NCBI GenBank assembly: GCA_041397825.1
Contig: JAWKVX010000004.1
Coordinates: 372,001-436,000 of the forward strand
Length of the DNA: 64,000 nt
Reading direction: 5' to 3'
From: JANNSX01 sp041397825
Lineage (GTDB): Bacteria; Pseudomonadota; Alphaproteobacteria; Rhizobiales; Hyphomicrobiaceae
Both the position numbers and the translations under genes were made by a program. Below are positions 52,462-62,005 of the stretch, in pieces (the first letter of the stretch is position 1; each line of letters opens with the position of its first letter). A model generated the notes under the pieces. That model made no database searches and was not told where the DNA came from. It saw nothing but the letters and a program-made list of their open reading frames with translations.

Positions 52462-53661
52462 CTATGCGTCGACCGTCACCTCGCGCCTGACCTGGAACTT
52501 CCGGCGCTCGAGCTCGCGGACATAAGCTCCGACGTCGAAGTATTCTTCCGGTGCGAAGACGCCCGGGCGCCGCGGATGCGCCATGATGAGCTGGGCGGCG
52601 ATGGAGGCGTTCATCGAGGTGCCGGCATCCTTGTAGGTGTCGTACATCGGGTTCGGCCGGATGATCACCTCGCAGCGCGCCGTCGCTGATCTCCCGTTCT
52701 TGCGGCCCTTGCCGATGGCGAAGTGGATCTCGTGACCCTCCTGCGCCGGGATCTTGTCCGCGTTCTGCTCGATGTTGCGGAAGAGCACGGCATTGAGCAC
52801 GTCGAGCGGCTTGACGGTCGCGCCGCCGACCATCACGGGCGTGTCGAAATCGCCGAAGCCGGCCTTGATGAGCCCGATCCAGGCCTCGTGCTCGCGCTCG
52901 GGCAGATGCAGTTTCCAGGTGAACTCCTGGATGCCTTTCTCACGGATTCCATCGGCCAGCGGAACGGTCAGCTGCTCGGAGTGTGCCGTGTGCATGAAGG
53001 TGCAACGGCCCCAAGGTTCGGGCAGATCGAGCGTCTCCAGCCCCGAGAGCGGCGGGCAGGTGACGTGCTTGCCGCCGTAGAACTGCGTGTTGGGATGCGC
53101 ATACTCGGCAAGCACGGTCGAGATGGAATAGGGCGGCACCAGCACTGGATTCTCGGGTCCCACGACCTCGGCCGCCCAGTAGAGATTGATCTTGTCGATC
53201 TCGTCCAGATCGTCGGCAACGGCGCGGCAGAGGACGTTCGACATGCCGGGATCGGAGCCGTTCGAGATGACGGCGGTGACACCGGCATGGCGGAACCGCT
53301 CGCGCCATTCGAGCTGCTTGACCGTTACGACTCCGAGGCCGCCGAGATCGATGTAAGCAACGTGCGCGTCGAGGCAGGCCTCGAAGATGCGCATCTGGTG
53401 GCCGGCGAGCGTCGGGATGGCGTTGATGCAGAGATCGTAGCCGGCGAGCGATTGAGCGAGCGACCGGCTGTCGCCGACATCTACGATCGAGGTCTTGAGG
53501 CGCGGATCATCGCCGATGGCGGCCTTGAGCGCCGAGAGGCGCTCCGCCGAGGCGTCGGGAACGGAGATCTCCTCGATCGGGACGATGGCGAGATCCGAAA
53601 GAAGATCGCGCACGATTCCCTGCCCCATCATGCCCGCGCCACCTAATGCGACGATTTTCAT
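52462..53661 (-). CDS. Saccharopine dehydrogenase family NAD(P)-binding protein
   Basis: A 399-residue protein of the saccharopine dehydrogenase/LYS9/carboxynorspermidine dehydrogenase superfamily. The Rossmann motif is KIVALGGAGMMGQGIVRDLL; the substrate-binding region has CINAIPTLAGHQMRIFEACL, YIDLGG and SNGSDPGMSNVLCRAVAD. Family members form or oxidise secondary amines between an amino acid and an oxo acid. The ATG at 53661 has GAGGAG eight bases upstream. Its stop lies 2 bases from the convergent barrel gene. It may serve the catabolic operon at 54742-61933, but is separated from it by a glycosyltransferase-like gene. Confidence 0.85.
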   Translation of the reverse strand: MKIVALGGAGMMGQGIVRDLLSDLAIVPIEEISVPDASAERLSALKAAIGDDPRLKTSIVDVGDSRSLAQSLAGYDLCINAIPTLAGHQMRIFEACLDAHVAYIDLGGLGVVTVKQLEWRERFRHAGVTAVISNGSDPGMSNVLCRAVADDLDEIDKINLYWAAEVVGPENPVLVPPYSISTVLAEYAHPNTQFYGGKHVTCPPLSGLETLDLPEPWGRCTFMHTAHSEQLTVPLADGIREKGIQEFTWKLHLPEREHEAWIGLIKAGFGDFDTPVMVGGATVKPLDVLNAVLFRNIEQNADKIPAQEGHEIHFAIGKGRKNGRSATARCEVIIRPNPMYDTYKDAGTSMNASIAAQLIMAHPRRPGVFAPEEYFDVGAYVRELERRKFQVRREVTVDA

Positions 53662-53781
53662 GCCTTGCTCCTCAGAGTGATGCCGGTGGTTGGGGACAGC
53701 TGTGACCCCGGTTGCCACGGTCGTCTGGAATGAGGTTACGAGCCTCACGGCCCATTGACCAGCCGAGGTCGGAGGGCCGGC

Positions 53782-54648
53782 TCATCCGCCGTAGCGGAGG
53801 CTCCGGCGCATCCGGGTCGACGAGCCGGCAACGACCGGAAGGGTCCGCTCGGCCTCCCACTTCGTGCCAAGGGTCAGATGTACGATGCCGATCGTCTCGA
53901 ACGGCGGGTCGGGCTCGACCAGGGCGCTCTTCTCAATATGCCAGGCGGGTCCCGCGAGGTGTGCGATCCAATTCACCGTCGGCGGCAACCGGACCTCGCG
54001 GACACACCGGTCGTAGATCGCCACATTGAGGGCAACCTGGTCGATCATGTTTATCGAGCGCTGGGCCGCTTCCGCGAGCGTCTCCGCCCAGATGTCCCAG
54101 GCGGGCGAATCCGCGCGCATGCAGAAGACGCCGGCATTGCAGAGCGGATAGCGGATCAGCCGGGCGGCTGTGTCGGAGCCGAAGGCATCGGCATAGGCTT
54201 GGCCATTGACCTGCTCGAATTCCTCTCGGCCCTCGCGAAAGTTCCGATACGATCTGTGCATCTCCGGCACGAGGGCGATATCGCCGTGGTCGGCGGCGTC
54301 GGCGAGCTGGCGGAGCGCCAAGGCGTCCTGAACCCAGGTATCCGCGTCGAGCCAGATGTAGAGACTGTATCCTGGGAAATAGTTGCGCAGAAAGGGCCGA
54401 GCCGTCATGGCGCGGAACGCGGGAGTGACGGGCGCACGGTTGGCGAGGGGGACATCCCAGCCGGCCTCGACGACCACGGTGCGCATCTCCCGGCACGTCT
54501 CGGCCTCCGCCGCCGTCAGCCCGCAATCGAGCACACCGAGCGGCAGGATATTGCCCTCGGGCGTGTCGCGGACCGATCTCAAGAGGTCGTGCAAGAGCGG
54601 AAAGTACGTCGAGTCCGCGGCCGTAATGAGGATCGTCCGTCGCCTCAT
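53782..54648 (-). CDS. GT8-like nucleotide-sugar transferase fold protein
   Basis: A 288-residue protein with a GT-A glycosyltransferase-like layout: ILITAADSTYFPLLHDLLRS at the N terminus, the DxD-type metal motif in YIWLDADTWVQD, and a later CNAGVFCMRADSPAWDIW with HIEK/VHLT. It resembles GT8 and the nucleotide-diphospho-sugar transferase family. The donor and acceptor are unknown. The ATG at 54648 has GAGG five bases upstream. It has no evident link to the catabolic genes on either side and stands 93 bases from the ADC-like gene. Confidence 0.7.
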   Translation of the reverse strand: MRRRTILITAADSTYFPLLHDLLRSVRDTPEGNILPLGVLDCGLTAAEAETCREMRTVVVEAGWDVPLANRAPVTPAFRAMTARPFLRNYFPGYSLYIWLDADTWVQDALALRQLADAADHGDIALVPEMHRSYRNFREGREEFEQVNGQAYADAFGSDTAARLIRYPLCNAGVFCMRADSPAWDIWAETLAEAAQRSINMIDQVALNVAIYDRCVREVRLPPTVNWIAHLAGPAWHIEKSALVEPDPPFETIGIVHLTLGTKWEAERTLPVVAGSSTRMRRSLRYGG

Positions 54649-54741
54649 CGGCACCTCGTGTCGGTTGTTGCCGCGACGGCTTGCGTCTGAGGTCTGGCGT
54701 GCGATGGGCCGCGACGGGAGAGGTGCTGCGCTTGGCCGGCG

Positions 54742-55581
54742 TCAAGCATTGACCAGAGCCTGCCCCAGATGGTCGGGACCGCCCGAGACCTTCTGGTAGA
54801 GTACAGACTGCGTTTCGCGAATGGGCAATGCCCTCAGCCCCTCGACGATGTGGGCCTGGGTCGGCATGTCCTCCCAGCGTGTCGGATGGAATGCGAGACG
54901 TCCAACACCGCGCCGCGTGTCCAGCACGCGACCGGCCGCCGAGGCCGCTGGAGAGACCACGGCCTCGGATACGGCCGCGACATCCAGTTGGCCGATCCGC
55001 GGAAAATAGCGCAGATGTAATAGGCTCGCGGCGACGTGCTCAGGCGGCAGGGCCGCAGCCTTGGCCGGTTCGGCGGGTGCCAGGCTGTCGATGTCGAGGC
55101 TGGCGAAGCGATGGCCGAGCCAGATCGCCTCGCAGCCGATGCCGGAGCCGGTCCGCTGGGGGTCCGGCAGCTCGCAATAGATCTTGTTGAACCCCAGCTG
55201 CTCCCGGCCGGTGATGATCGGATCGGCAAGGTTCTCCCAGAGCACGAGCAGGAAAGGCGCGACGAGCCAGTCGTCCTTCCGCCGGATGCGCGCAGGCACG
55301 CTGACGCCGAGCATGTTGTAGCCGCGGCCGGCGAGCCAATCGATGTTGGTCATGTAGGAGAAAGTGACGGTCACCGAGGGATCGCCGAACAGCTCGAAGC
55401 CTTCGGGGAGCAGCGCTTCGAGTGCCGCGCGATCGGTGAGAAAGGTCAGGGCGTAGCTCTCCCTGATCCGGCTGTCCGGAACCGGATAGCGTCCGCCATC
55501 GGGCCGTGCCCGCGGTCCCGACATCGGACCGAAGTGGGTCGGCATCAGATACTGCCGGCCGGCCTGGAAGCGGTAGCTCAT
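54742..55581 (-). CDS. Acetoacetate decarboxylase family protein
   Basis: A 279-residue member of the acetoacetate decarboxylase family. The Schiff-base Lys region is clear in IITGREQLGFNKIYCELP (Lys after GF-N), and other family strands include SYALTFLTDRAALEALLPEGFEL and TFSYMTNIDWLAGRGYNMLGV. Members decarboxylate beta-keto acids or act as aldolase-like enzymes. Its start lies one base past the stop of the B12 mutase, so the two are co-translated, and a beta-keto acid product of the pathway is a reasonable guess. Confidence 0.88.
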   Translation of the reverse strand: MSYRFQAGRQYLMPTHFGPMSGPRARPDGGRYPVPDSRIRESYALTFLTDRAALEALLPEGFELFGDPSVTVTFSYMTNIDWLAGRGYNMLGVSVPARIRRKDDWLVAPFLLVLWENLADPIITGREQLGFNKIYCELPDPQRTGSGIGCEAIWLGHRFASLDIDSLAPAEPAKAAALPPEHVAASLLHLRYFPRIGQLDVAAVSEAVVSPAASAAGRVLDTRRGVGRLAFHPTRWEDMPTQAHIVEGLRALPIRETQSVLYQKVSGGPDHLGQALVNA

Positions 55582-55582
55582 C

Positions 55583-57331
55583 TCAAGCCACCGCCTGGAG
55601 CGCCGGGTAGATGTCGTCGATCTCGCGGCAGACGGTTACGCCGAGCCGCTGTAACTCGTCTGTCATGTCACGCGGGACCTCCTCGCCCTCGACGTCTTGG
55701 TTGAGCGTGCCGCCCATGATGATGCGCACGCTGATGCTGCGGGATTTGAGCTCCGCCTTGAGCTTCTCGGCATAGCTCAGCGCCATGCCGTTGTGGGTCG
55801 AGACGAGGATGGCCTTTGCCTGATGCTGCTTGGCCAGCTCCGCGAACTCGTCCGGGTCGATGTCGACGCCCGCCACGACCGGTTTCAGACCGAGGGCCTC
55901 GAGCGTGCTGGTGACCAGGTTCATGCCGAACTCATGAACGTCCGAGGAGCCGACGATGACGGTCATGGGCCGCAGGATCTCGGTGCCGTTCCGCGTGATG
56001 CGATTGCGAATCTGCTCGCGCCGGTCGACATAATCCTTGAACGTATCTGTCGCGACCAGCGGCTCGTAGTCCGGGAGCGCCGGATCTGCTGTCGAAGCCG
56101 CGCCGAACCGGCGCTCGATCTCGGTGGCGCCGAGCCGGCGGACCGCGATCAAGAGCTGCAGCGGATCCTTCAGATCGACGCCCATTTCCCCGAGACCTTC
56201 GAGCAGGTTCCGGAAGAAGACCTTGCCACCCGCCACGAGCCGGTCGCGTTCGGCCTCGATCGGCTCCCAGTTGACGAGCTCCATCAGCCGTGGAGCGTCG
56301 TCGATAATGCGGCGCGTGATGTTGTGGGCTTCCATGGTCTCATCGAGCGTCGGCACGCGGATCGGCTCGGTGACGGGGATCGGCAGGATGGCGGCGCCGG
56401 TCTTCAGGCGGAGCTCGGTCAGCGCCAGGAACAGCACGTCGAGGGAGAGGGCGGCGTAGTTGCGCTGCAAGTCCTTCTCGTAGTGGGTCGTGTCGCAATG
56501 ATAGAAGGCATTGTAACGACCTTCCGGCTTGATCGCCTCGAGGGCCATGGTGACGGCGGCCTTGCGCCTCGGATCGTGCGTCAGCCCGCCCCAGGTGATC
56601 GAGACCGCGCTGCCGATCACGTCCTCGATCACGTAGCGCTCGAACAGGGTCCAGCCGATGAAAGACGTATAGTCGGTGAACTGTGCACAGTAGCCGTCGT
56701 CGAGATAGGACTGCACCACCGCGCCATCTGCCTTCTTGGCCGCCATGATGCCCAGCGCCTTCACCATCTCCGACATCTGTGCGACGTCGTCGCCATCCCA
56801 GGTCGGATAGTTCCAGGAGAACTGGCTCATGTTGCCGACATAGGAGACACCGGCCTGGAGGGCGGCGACCGCGTTCGAGACCGAATTAGGCGAGCCGATC
56901 ATCATGTCGCCGAGCCCGGGCTGGATCGGCACCGTGTTTGCCACCTCGTACCAATCCTTGTCCTCGACGAGCATGGGGCCGGTCTCCTTGGAGGCCTTGT
57001 CCCAGGACTCCTTCGGTAGTCCCATGCGCCGGTCCATCTGGAAGGTGAAGCGGTCGATGCGGAAGCCGCGCTTCGCGGTCTCGTCCCAGACCTTCTGCAG
57101 ACCGATCCGTGCGTCAGGCCAGGTCGGCGGTCCGAAATTCATGCAGGTCATGATGCGGCCGTCAGCGACCATCTTGCGCTTGTAGTCCGCTTCCGAGGCG
57201 GCGCCGAACTCGCGGCACAAGAGGCTCTTGCCGACGCTGAAAGTCCGGGCGATTTTGTGCCCCTCGGCGAGCAGCTCGGCACCTTTCGGCAGATCTTGTG
57301 GCAGGATCCGGTCACTCAAACGCTTGTCCAT
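55583..57331 (-). CDS. B12-dependent carbon-skeleton mutase, single chain (glutamate-mutase-like)
   Basis: A 582-residue protein that joins a TIM-barrel mutase domain resembling methylaspartate (glutamate) mutase epsilon with a C-terminal cobalamin-binding domain (about residues 450-582). The B12 domain has the base-off His motif D-x-H-x2-G (SSDVHEFGMNLV), VVAGVDIDPDEFAELAK, LVSTHNGMALSYAEKL and the GG site IIMGGTLN. In glutamate mutase these are separate subunits, and the glutamate-binding arginines cannot be placed here, so a different amino or hydroxy acid substrate is likely. The ATG at 57331 has AAGGAGG upstream. It lies between an SDR and an ADC-like gene in one operon. Confidence 0.82.
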   Translation of the reverse strand: MDKRLSDRILPQDLPKGAELLAEGHKIARTFSVGKSLLCREFGAASEADYKRKMVADGRIMTCMNFGPPTWPDARIGLQKVWDETAKRGFRIDRFTFQMDRRMGLPKESWDKASKETGPMLVEDKDWYEVANTVPIQPGLGDMMIGSPNSVSNAVAALQAGVSYVGNMSQFSWNYPTWDGDDVAQMSEMVKALGIMAAKKADGAVVQSYLDDGYCAQFTDYTSFIGWTLFERYVIEDVIGSAVSITWGGLTHDPRRKAAVTMALEAIKPEGRYNAFYHCDTTHYEKDLQRNYAALSLDVLFLALTELRLKTGAAILPIPVTEPIRVPTLDETMEAHNITRRIIDDAPRLMELVNWEPIEAERDRLVAGGKVFFRNLLEGLGEMGVDLKDPLQLLIAVRRLGATEIERRFGAASTADPALPDYEPLVATDTFKDYVDRREQIRNRITRNGTEILRPMTVIVGSSDVHEFGMNLVTSTLEALGLKPVVAGVDIDPDEFAELAKQHQAKAILVSTHNGMALSYAEKLKAELKSRSISVRIIMGGTLNQDVEGEEVPRDMTDELQRLGVTVCREIDDIYPALQAVA

Positions 57332-57438
57332 CTCAGTGCCTCCTTGGCCGCTATCCCCTGACTGAGGATTTGCTGTACGTCTGTCGGTCGTGGTCCGGAT
57401 CCTCTCGAGAGTGTCGAGCGGACCGGAGCGTGTCAACG

Positions 57439-58164
57439 CTACACCATCACCAGGCCGCAGCTCGCGACCACCGTCTCGCCGGTGATGCAGCGATTGGCCG
57501 GCGACACCAGGAACCAGGCCACCTCCGCGATGTCCTCCGGTTCGGCGGAGCGCCTGAGGGGCGTGTCGGGAATGTATTTGGCGAGCCAGCCTTCCCGCTT
57601 GGCGCGCTCGGTGGCGACGGGTCCGGGTGCGACCGCGTTGATGAGTACACCCTTGGGTCCATACTCGGCAGCGAATGAGCGCGTCAGACTGACGACGCCG
57701 GCCTTGGCCGCGGCGTAATGGGCGAGCGTCGGCATGGCACGATAGGCATCGATGGACGCGAAGTTGACGATCTGCCCGCCGCCGGTGGCCGCCATCCGGT
57801 CGGCGGCGGCGCGCATCAGGTGCAGCGTGCTCCGGAGATTGATATCGAGCATGCGGTCCCAGGTGGCATCATCGAGCTCAGCGATCGCAGCTTTCGTGTA
57901 GTCGCCGGCGACATGTGCAAGGATCGTCAGGTTGCCGAGACCGGCTGCCCGCTCGACGAGTGCCTCGCAGCCGGTGCGCTTGGCGATGTCGGCCACCATG
58001 GTCGTGATCGAATGGCCGGCCGACACCAGGCCGATCGACGCCGCCTCGAGCCGGTCCTGATCGATGTCGGACATCAGAACGTGACAACCGCGCTCGGCGA
58101 AGAGGCGCGCGACGGTGAGGCCGATGCCGCCGGCTGCACCCGTGACGATGGCAAGATTTGACAT
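57439..58164 (-). CDS. Short-chain dehydrogenase/reductase
   Basis: A 241-residue classical SDR. TGAAGGIG is the nucleotide motif, the Asp in MSDIDQDRL favours NAD(H), AHVAGD replaces the usual NNAG, and the catalytic set is Ser (NFASIDAY) and YAAAK. The end of the protein has the common SPANRCITGETVVASCG pattern. It would oxidise a hydroxyl to a ketone in the catabolic route. It begins 12 bases after the DadA-like gene stops and is followed by the mutase after 107 bases. Confidence 0.9.
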   Translation of the reverse strand: MSNLAIVTGAAGGIGLTVARLFAERGCHVLMSDIDQDRLEAASIGLVSAGHSITTMVADIAKRTGCEALVERAAGLGNLTILAHVAGDYTKAAIAELDDATWDRMLDINLRSTLHLMRAAADRMAATGGGQIVNFASIDAYRAMPTLAHYAAAKAGVVSLTRSFAAEYGPKGVLINAVAPGPVATERAKREGWLAKYIPDTPLRRSAEPEDIAEVAWFLVSPANRCITGETVVASCGLVMV

Positions 58165-58176
58165 GCTGCAACCTCC

Positions 58177-59421
58177 CTAGAATCGATCGGCCCGAAACGG
58201 CGTCAGATCAATCGAAGTCGGCTTGCCGGCGGCGAGCTCGCCGATCAGCTTCCCGGTCACCGAGGCCGCCATCAGTCCTTGATGACCATGGCCGAAGGCG
58301 AAGAAGACGTTCCGATGCCGCGGCGCCCGGCCGAGCACGGGAATGGAATCGGGGGTGCCCGGCCGGTGCCCCATCCAGCGCGAGACCTCGCCGATCTTGA
58401 TATCCGGAAACATCTCGCGGCCGTGCTTCAGCAGCACATCGGCGCGATGGTAGTCCGGTGGTGGCTTCAGCCCGGCGATCTCCACCGTGCCGGCGAACCG
58501 CATGCCCATCTCCATAGGTGTCGCGGCGAACTTCCGCTCCGCCCACATCGTCGACATGCGGTGCGGCAGCGTCGCTCCCATGACCATGGCGTGATAGCCG
58601 CGCTCGGTCTCGAGCGGAATGTGGCTGCCGAGCTTACGTGCGAGCGTTCCGGACCATGCCCCGGCTGCGATGACGACGCGCTCGCAGGCGATCCGTCCGG
58701 CATCGGTGAGGAGGGCGCGAGGACCTTCCGGGCCCAGATCGAAGTCGAGGACACGGGCGCGGGTGAGCTTGGCCCCCTGACGGACGGCATGGGCTGCGAG
58801 CTCTTCGGCCAGCTTCCCGGGATTGCGACACTGGCCCTGCTCGGGAAGATAGACGGCCCGCTTGAAGATGCGCGACACGGCCGGCGCCAGCTGACGCAAC
58901 TCGTCCTCGTCGAGAATCTCAATCTTGACGCCTTGACGTATGCGAAGCTCCCGGCCCCAGGCATCGCCGTCGACGCCGGCCGGGTCGGAATAGACGAAGA
59001 GCTGGCCGTGCTTCTCGATCAGGTCCGCGACGCCCGCATCCCGCACTAAGGGCTCGTAGCAGTCGAAGGTGAGCTTGTGGAGCGAGCGCATGGCGACCGA
59101 GATCGCCTCGACGCGCGATCTCCGGCTCGCCAGCACGAAGCGGATCAGCCAGGGCAATGCCTGCGGGAGATAGGCGAGGCGGACGAAGAGCGGCCCCTCG
59201 GGATCGGCCAGCCATTCCGGCACCTTCCGCAGGATACCCGGCATGGCGTTCGGCAGGCAGGCACCGGGACAGAGGGCCCCGGCATTGCCGAACGAGCACT
59301 GGGTGCCTGGCGGCTCGGGGTCGACGATCTCGACGTCGAAGCCCTCGCGCTGGAGATAGGCGGCGGAGCAGATGCCGACGATGCCGGCACCGATGACGGT
59401 GATGGAGGGTTTCTGCGCCAT
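58177..59421 (-). CDS. DadA-like FAD-dependent amine/amino-acid oxidoreductase
   Basis: A 414-residue FAD enzyme of the DAO family, closest in pattern to D-amino acid dehydrogenase. The FAD motif is ITVIGAGIVGICSAAYLQREG; GTQCSFGNAGALCPG is the DadA-type flavin loop; VIAAGAWSG and WMGHRPGTPDSIPVLGRAP with FGHGHQGLM complete the family pattern. Such enzymes oxidise D-amino acids or N-substituted amino acids to an oxo acid plus an amine. Its ATG directly follows the aldolase stop (TAGATG), so translation is coupled. Confidence 0.9.
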   Translation of the reverse strand: MAQKPSITVIGAGIVGICSAAYLQREGFDVEIVDPEPPGTQCSFGNAGALCPGACLPNAMPGILRKVPEWLADPEGPLFVRLAYLPQALPWLIRFVLASRRSRVEAISVAMRSLHKLTFDCYEPLVRDAGVADLIEKHGQLFVYSDPAGVDGDAWGRELRIRQGVKIEILDEDELRQLAPAVSRIFKRAVYLPEQGQCRNPGKLAEELAAHAVRQGAKLTRARVLDFDLGPEGPRALLTDAGRIACERVVIAAGAWSGTLARKLGSHIPLETERGYHAMVMGATLPHRMSTMWAERKFAATPMEMGMRFAGTVEIAGLKPPPDYHRADVLLKHGREMFPDIKIGEVSRWMGHRPGTPDSIPVLGRAPRHRNVFFAFGHGHQGLMAASVTGKLIGELAAGKPTSIDLTPFRADRF

Positions 59422-60204
59422 CTACGGCACGTTCGTTTCCGGCTTGCCGGCCCGGAAGGCCTTGACGCCCTTGTCGGTGGCGATCTGGAGGATGCGGAAG
59501 TCGCTGAGATAGGTCACGAAACGATAGCCCATCTCGACCATCTGCAACGCATAGGCGACGGAGCCGGTGTGGATGCCGGCCACCACGCCATGCTTCTTGG
59601 CCGTCTTGGCGATGGTTTCGATCGCCTTCAGCACCTCGGGAAACTTCGGATCGAAACCAGCATTCTCGCCCATGCTGACGGAGAGGTCGGAGGGACCGAC
59701 ATAGATGGCGTCCAGCCCGGGAACCGACATGATCTCGTCGAGCTTGGCCACCGCCTGCTTCGTCTCGATCATGGCGAAGGTGAGCACGGTCTTGTTGGCG
59801 TGCTTCCAGTAGTCGGCACCGGCATAGAGCGAGGCGCGCAGGGGACCGACGCTGCGATAGCCGTCAGGGGCATAGCGGCAGGCGCCGACGAAGCGCTCGC
59901 ACTCCTCGCGCGTATTGACCATCGGGCAGATCAGGCCATAGGCGCCGGCGTCGAGCATCTTGCCGACGATGGCCGGGTCATTCCAGGGAATGCGGGCGAG
60001 CGGCACCCGGTCGGTCGTCGAGATGGCCTGCAGCATCGACAGCGAGGTCTGATAGTCGATGGCGCCATGTTGAAGATCGATACAGACGGAATCGAACGCC
60101 TGATGTGCCATCAGCTCGGCCGATATGGAGGAGGGAATGGCGCACCAGCCGTTCAGCACGGTTTCGCCCTTGGCCCAGATTTCCTTGATCCTGTTCGCTC
60201 GCAT
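59422..60204 (-). CDS. HpcH/HpaI family aldolase
   Basis: A 260-residue class II (metal-dependent) aldolase of the HpaI/RhmA family. NGWCAIPSSISAELMAHQAFDSVCIDLQ carries the start of the barrel and the conserved Asp-x-Gln-His-Gly, RIPWNDPAIVGKMLDAGAYGLICPMVNT is the signature strand and PGLDAIYVGPSDLSVSMG the late motif. It would cleave a 2-keto-3-deoxy acid to pyruvate and an aldehyde. The Glu of the more usual D-x-E-H-G is Gln here. It lies 34 bases after the GMC oxidoreductase. Confidence 0.9.
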   Translation of the reverse strand: MRANRIKEIWAKGETVLNGWCAIPSSISAELMAHQAFDSVCIDLQHGAIDYQTSLSMLQAISTTDRVPLARIPWNDPAIVGKMLDAGAYGLICPMVNTREECERFVGACRYAPDGYRSVGPLRASLYAGADYWKHANKTVLTFAMIETKQAVAKLDEIMSVPGLDAIYVGPSDLSVSMGENAGFDPKFPEVLKAIETIAKTAKKHGVVAGIHTGSVAYALQMVEMGYRFVTYLSDFRILQIATDKGVKAFRAGKPETNVP

Positions 60205-60238
60205 CGTTGTCTCTCCTCAGATCCGGTCAAAGCTCATC

Positions 60239-61933
60239 CTAGGCTGCCGTTTTCAGCAGGTCAGCCGCCTTCTCCGCCATGGCGATGGTGGTGATGTTGG
60301 TATTGGCGCTGACCGTCGTCGGCATCGCCGAGGCGTCGACGACATAGAGACCCTCGATGCCCCGGACGCGGCATCGGGCGTCGAGCACGGCCATGCGGTC
60401 GCCATCGGGCCCCATGCGGCAGCTGCCCGAGACGTGCCAGCCTGAATAGACCGCGGACTTGATCCAGTCGGCGATGGCTTCGTCGTCCTCGATGAGACGG
60501 TGGATGCGCTCGGGATCGCCGAAGCGCTGGCGGGCGAGCCAATCGCGGGAGGCCTTGCTGGCGCCGAATACGGCCGCCGCGGCCGCCGTCTTCACCCAGT
60601 TCGAGGCGCGCTTGATGGAGATGTCGCGCACTGCATCGGAATAGCCGGCCAGAAACCAGAGGTTGGTCACGGCCTTGACCTCGTCCGATTCCATGATGCG
60701 GTACATCAGTTTGTAGGCGTCGACGAGACGCCGGAGATCGCGACCGTCGGACAGCATGTTGATGTCGACGAAGGGCTCGGCCCTCGGATCCGGCGAAAGC
60801 CGGACCCGGCCGCGGGAATAGGACTTGTTTACGCAGAAGACGAGGGAGCCCATACGTTTCCCGAGGGGATGCCAGCCGGCGCGATTGACCGGCATCATGA
60901 ACATGTCACCGACCGTGCAGTCCGGATGGCCGGAGGAGTAGCGGAGGGCGAAGAAGATATGCCGCCGCTGGTGGCGGGGCAGACGTCCGGCCGGCTTCAG
61001 GTGCGTGCCACAGCCGATATGCGGGTGATCCATCAGGTTCTCGCCGACGCCGGGCAGGTCGTGGACGACGGCGATGCCACGCTCCTTCAGATGGCCCGCG
61101 GGACCGATGCCGGCACGCATCAGGATCGGCGGTGTGTGGAGCGCGCCCGCCGAGATGATGACCCGGCGGGCATGGTGACGGTCAGAGCGACCCGCTGTCA
61201 GCGTCGTGACGCCTGTGGTCTGCCGTCCGTCGAGCAAGAGATCGCGAACCTCGGTGTCGGGCATGAGCATCAGATTATGGCGGCGGCGCACCTCCGGACT
61301 GAGATAGCCGATCGCGGTCGAGACGCGCCGGTCGTTCTCATTGGTGAGGGGGAGGGGGAAGAGGCCGTCCTCGGTGCCGGCGTTGAGGTCGAGCCCGGCC
61401 CTGTAGCCGCACCGGGCCAGGTAATGATGAATGGCCCGGCTGTAGGGTGCCCAGTCCGGCTCGAGGACACGGCGGATCGGCAGCGGTCCGTCATTGCCGT
61501 GCTCGGGGCGATCGCCGAAGTCGAGATCACGCTCGAGCCTCCGGAAGCAGGGTCGCAGATCTTTCCAGCCCCAGCCCTGCAGTCCCATCGCCTCCCACTC
61601 GTCGAAATCCGCGGGGAAGCCGCGGACGGCGAACTGACCATTGATCGACGATCCACCTCCCATCACCTTGGCCTGCTCGAGCTTGCCCGGCTTCGAGGAC
61701 CCGTCGTTGTTGCGGGGCGAGCGCGCGTGCACCCGGAGGCCGGTCCAATGGTAGCGCGGATCGAAATAGGAGAGACCGGGATAGCTGTCGGCAATGACGT
61801 CCGGTACGGCATTGGGCGGCGTGTCGGGGCCGGCCTCGATCAACAGCACGCGCTCGGCGGAACGCTCGCTGAGCCGAGCCGCGAGCGCGCAGCCGGCCGA
61901 GCCACCGCCGACGATGATCGTATCGACGTCCAT
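60239..61933 (-). CDS. GMC family FAD oxidoreductase (choline dehydrogenase-like)
   Basis: A 564-residue glucose-methanol-choline oxidoreductase. The FAD-binding start is VDTIIVGGGSAGCALAARLSE, the first GMC signature is VMGGGSSINGQFAVRG, the second is SAGALHTPPILMRAGIGP, and the C terminus has SGSCRMGPDG and VVDASAMPTTVSANTNITTIAMAE. The active-site His is in GWHVSGSCR. It oxidises an alcohol to an aldehyde; betaine-type alcohols are typical. It is the first gene of the six-gene minus-strand operon and is divergent from the ABC importer. Confidence 0.92.
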   Translation of the reverse strand: MDVDTIIVGGGSAGCALAARLSERSAERVLLIEAGPDTPPNAVPDVIADSYPGLSYFDPRYHWTGLRVHARSPRNNDGSSKPGKLEQAKVMGGGSSINGQFAVRGFPADFDEWEAMGLQGWGWKDLRPCFRRLERDLDFGDRPEHGNDGPLPIRRVLEPDWAPYSRAIHHYLARCGYRAGLDLNAGTEDGLFPLPLTNENDRRVSTAIGYLSPEVRRRHNLMLMPDTEVRDLLLDGRQTTGVTTLTAGRSDRHHARRVIISAGALHTPPILMRAGIGPAGHLKERGIAVVHDLPGVGENLMDHPHIGCGTHLKPAGRLPRHQRRHIFFALRYSSGHPDCTVGDMFMMPVNRAGWHPLGKRMGSLVFCVNKSYSRGRVRLSPDPRAEPFVDINMLSDGRDLRRLVDAYKLMYRIMESDEVKAVTNLWFLAGYSDAVRDISIKRASNWVKTAAAAAVFGASKASRDWLARQRFGDPERIHRLIEDDEAIADWIKSAVYSGWHVSGSCRMGPDGDRMAVLDARCRVRGIEGLYVVDASAMPTTVSANTNITTIAMAEKAADLLKTAA

Positions 61934-62005
61934 CGCAGTCCTTCCAGGGTCGCACGACTCTTAATCCGGCACCGTGCGGCTGTCAGTGGCGCTAGACGCA
62001 TAGCA

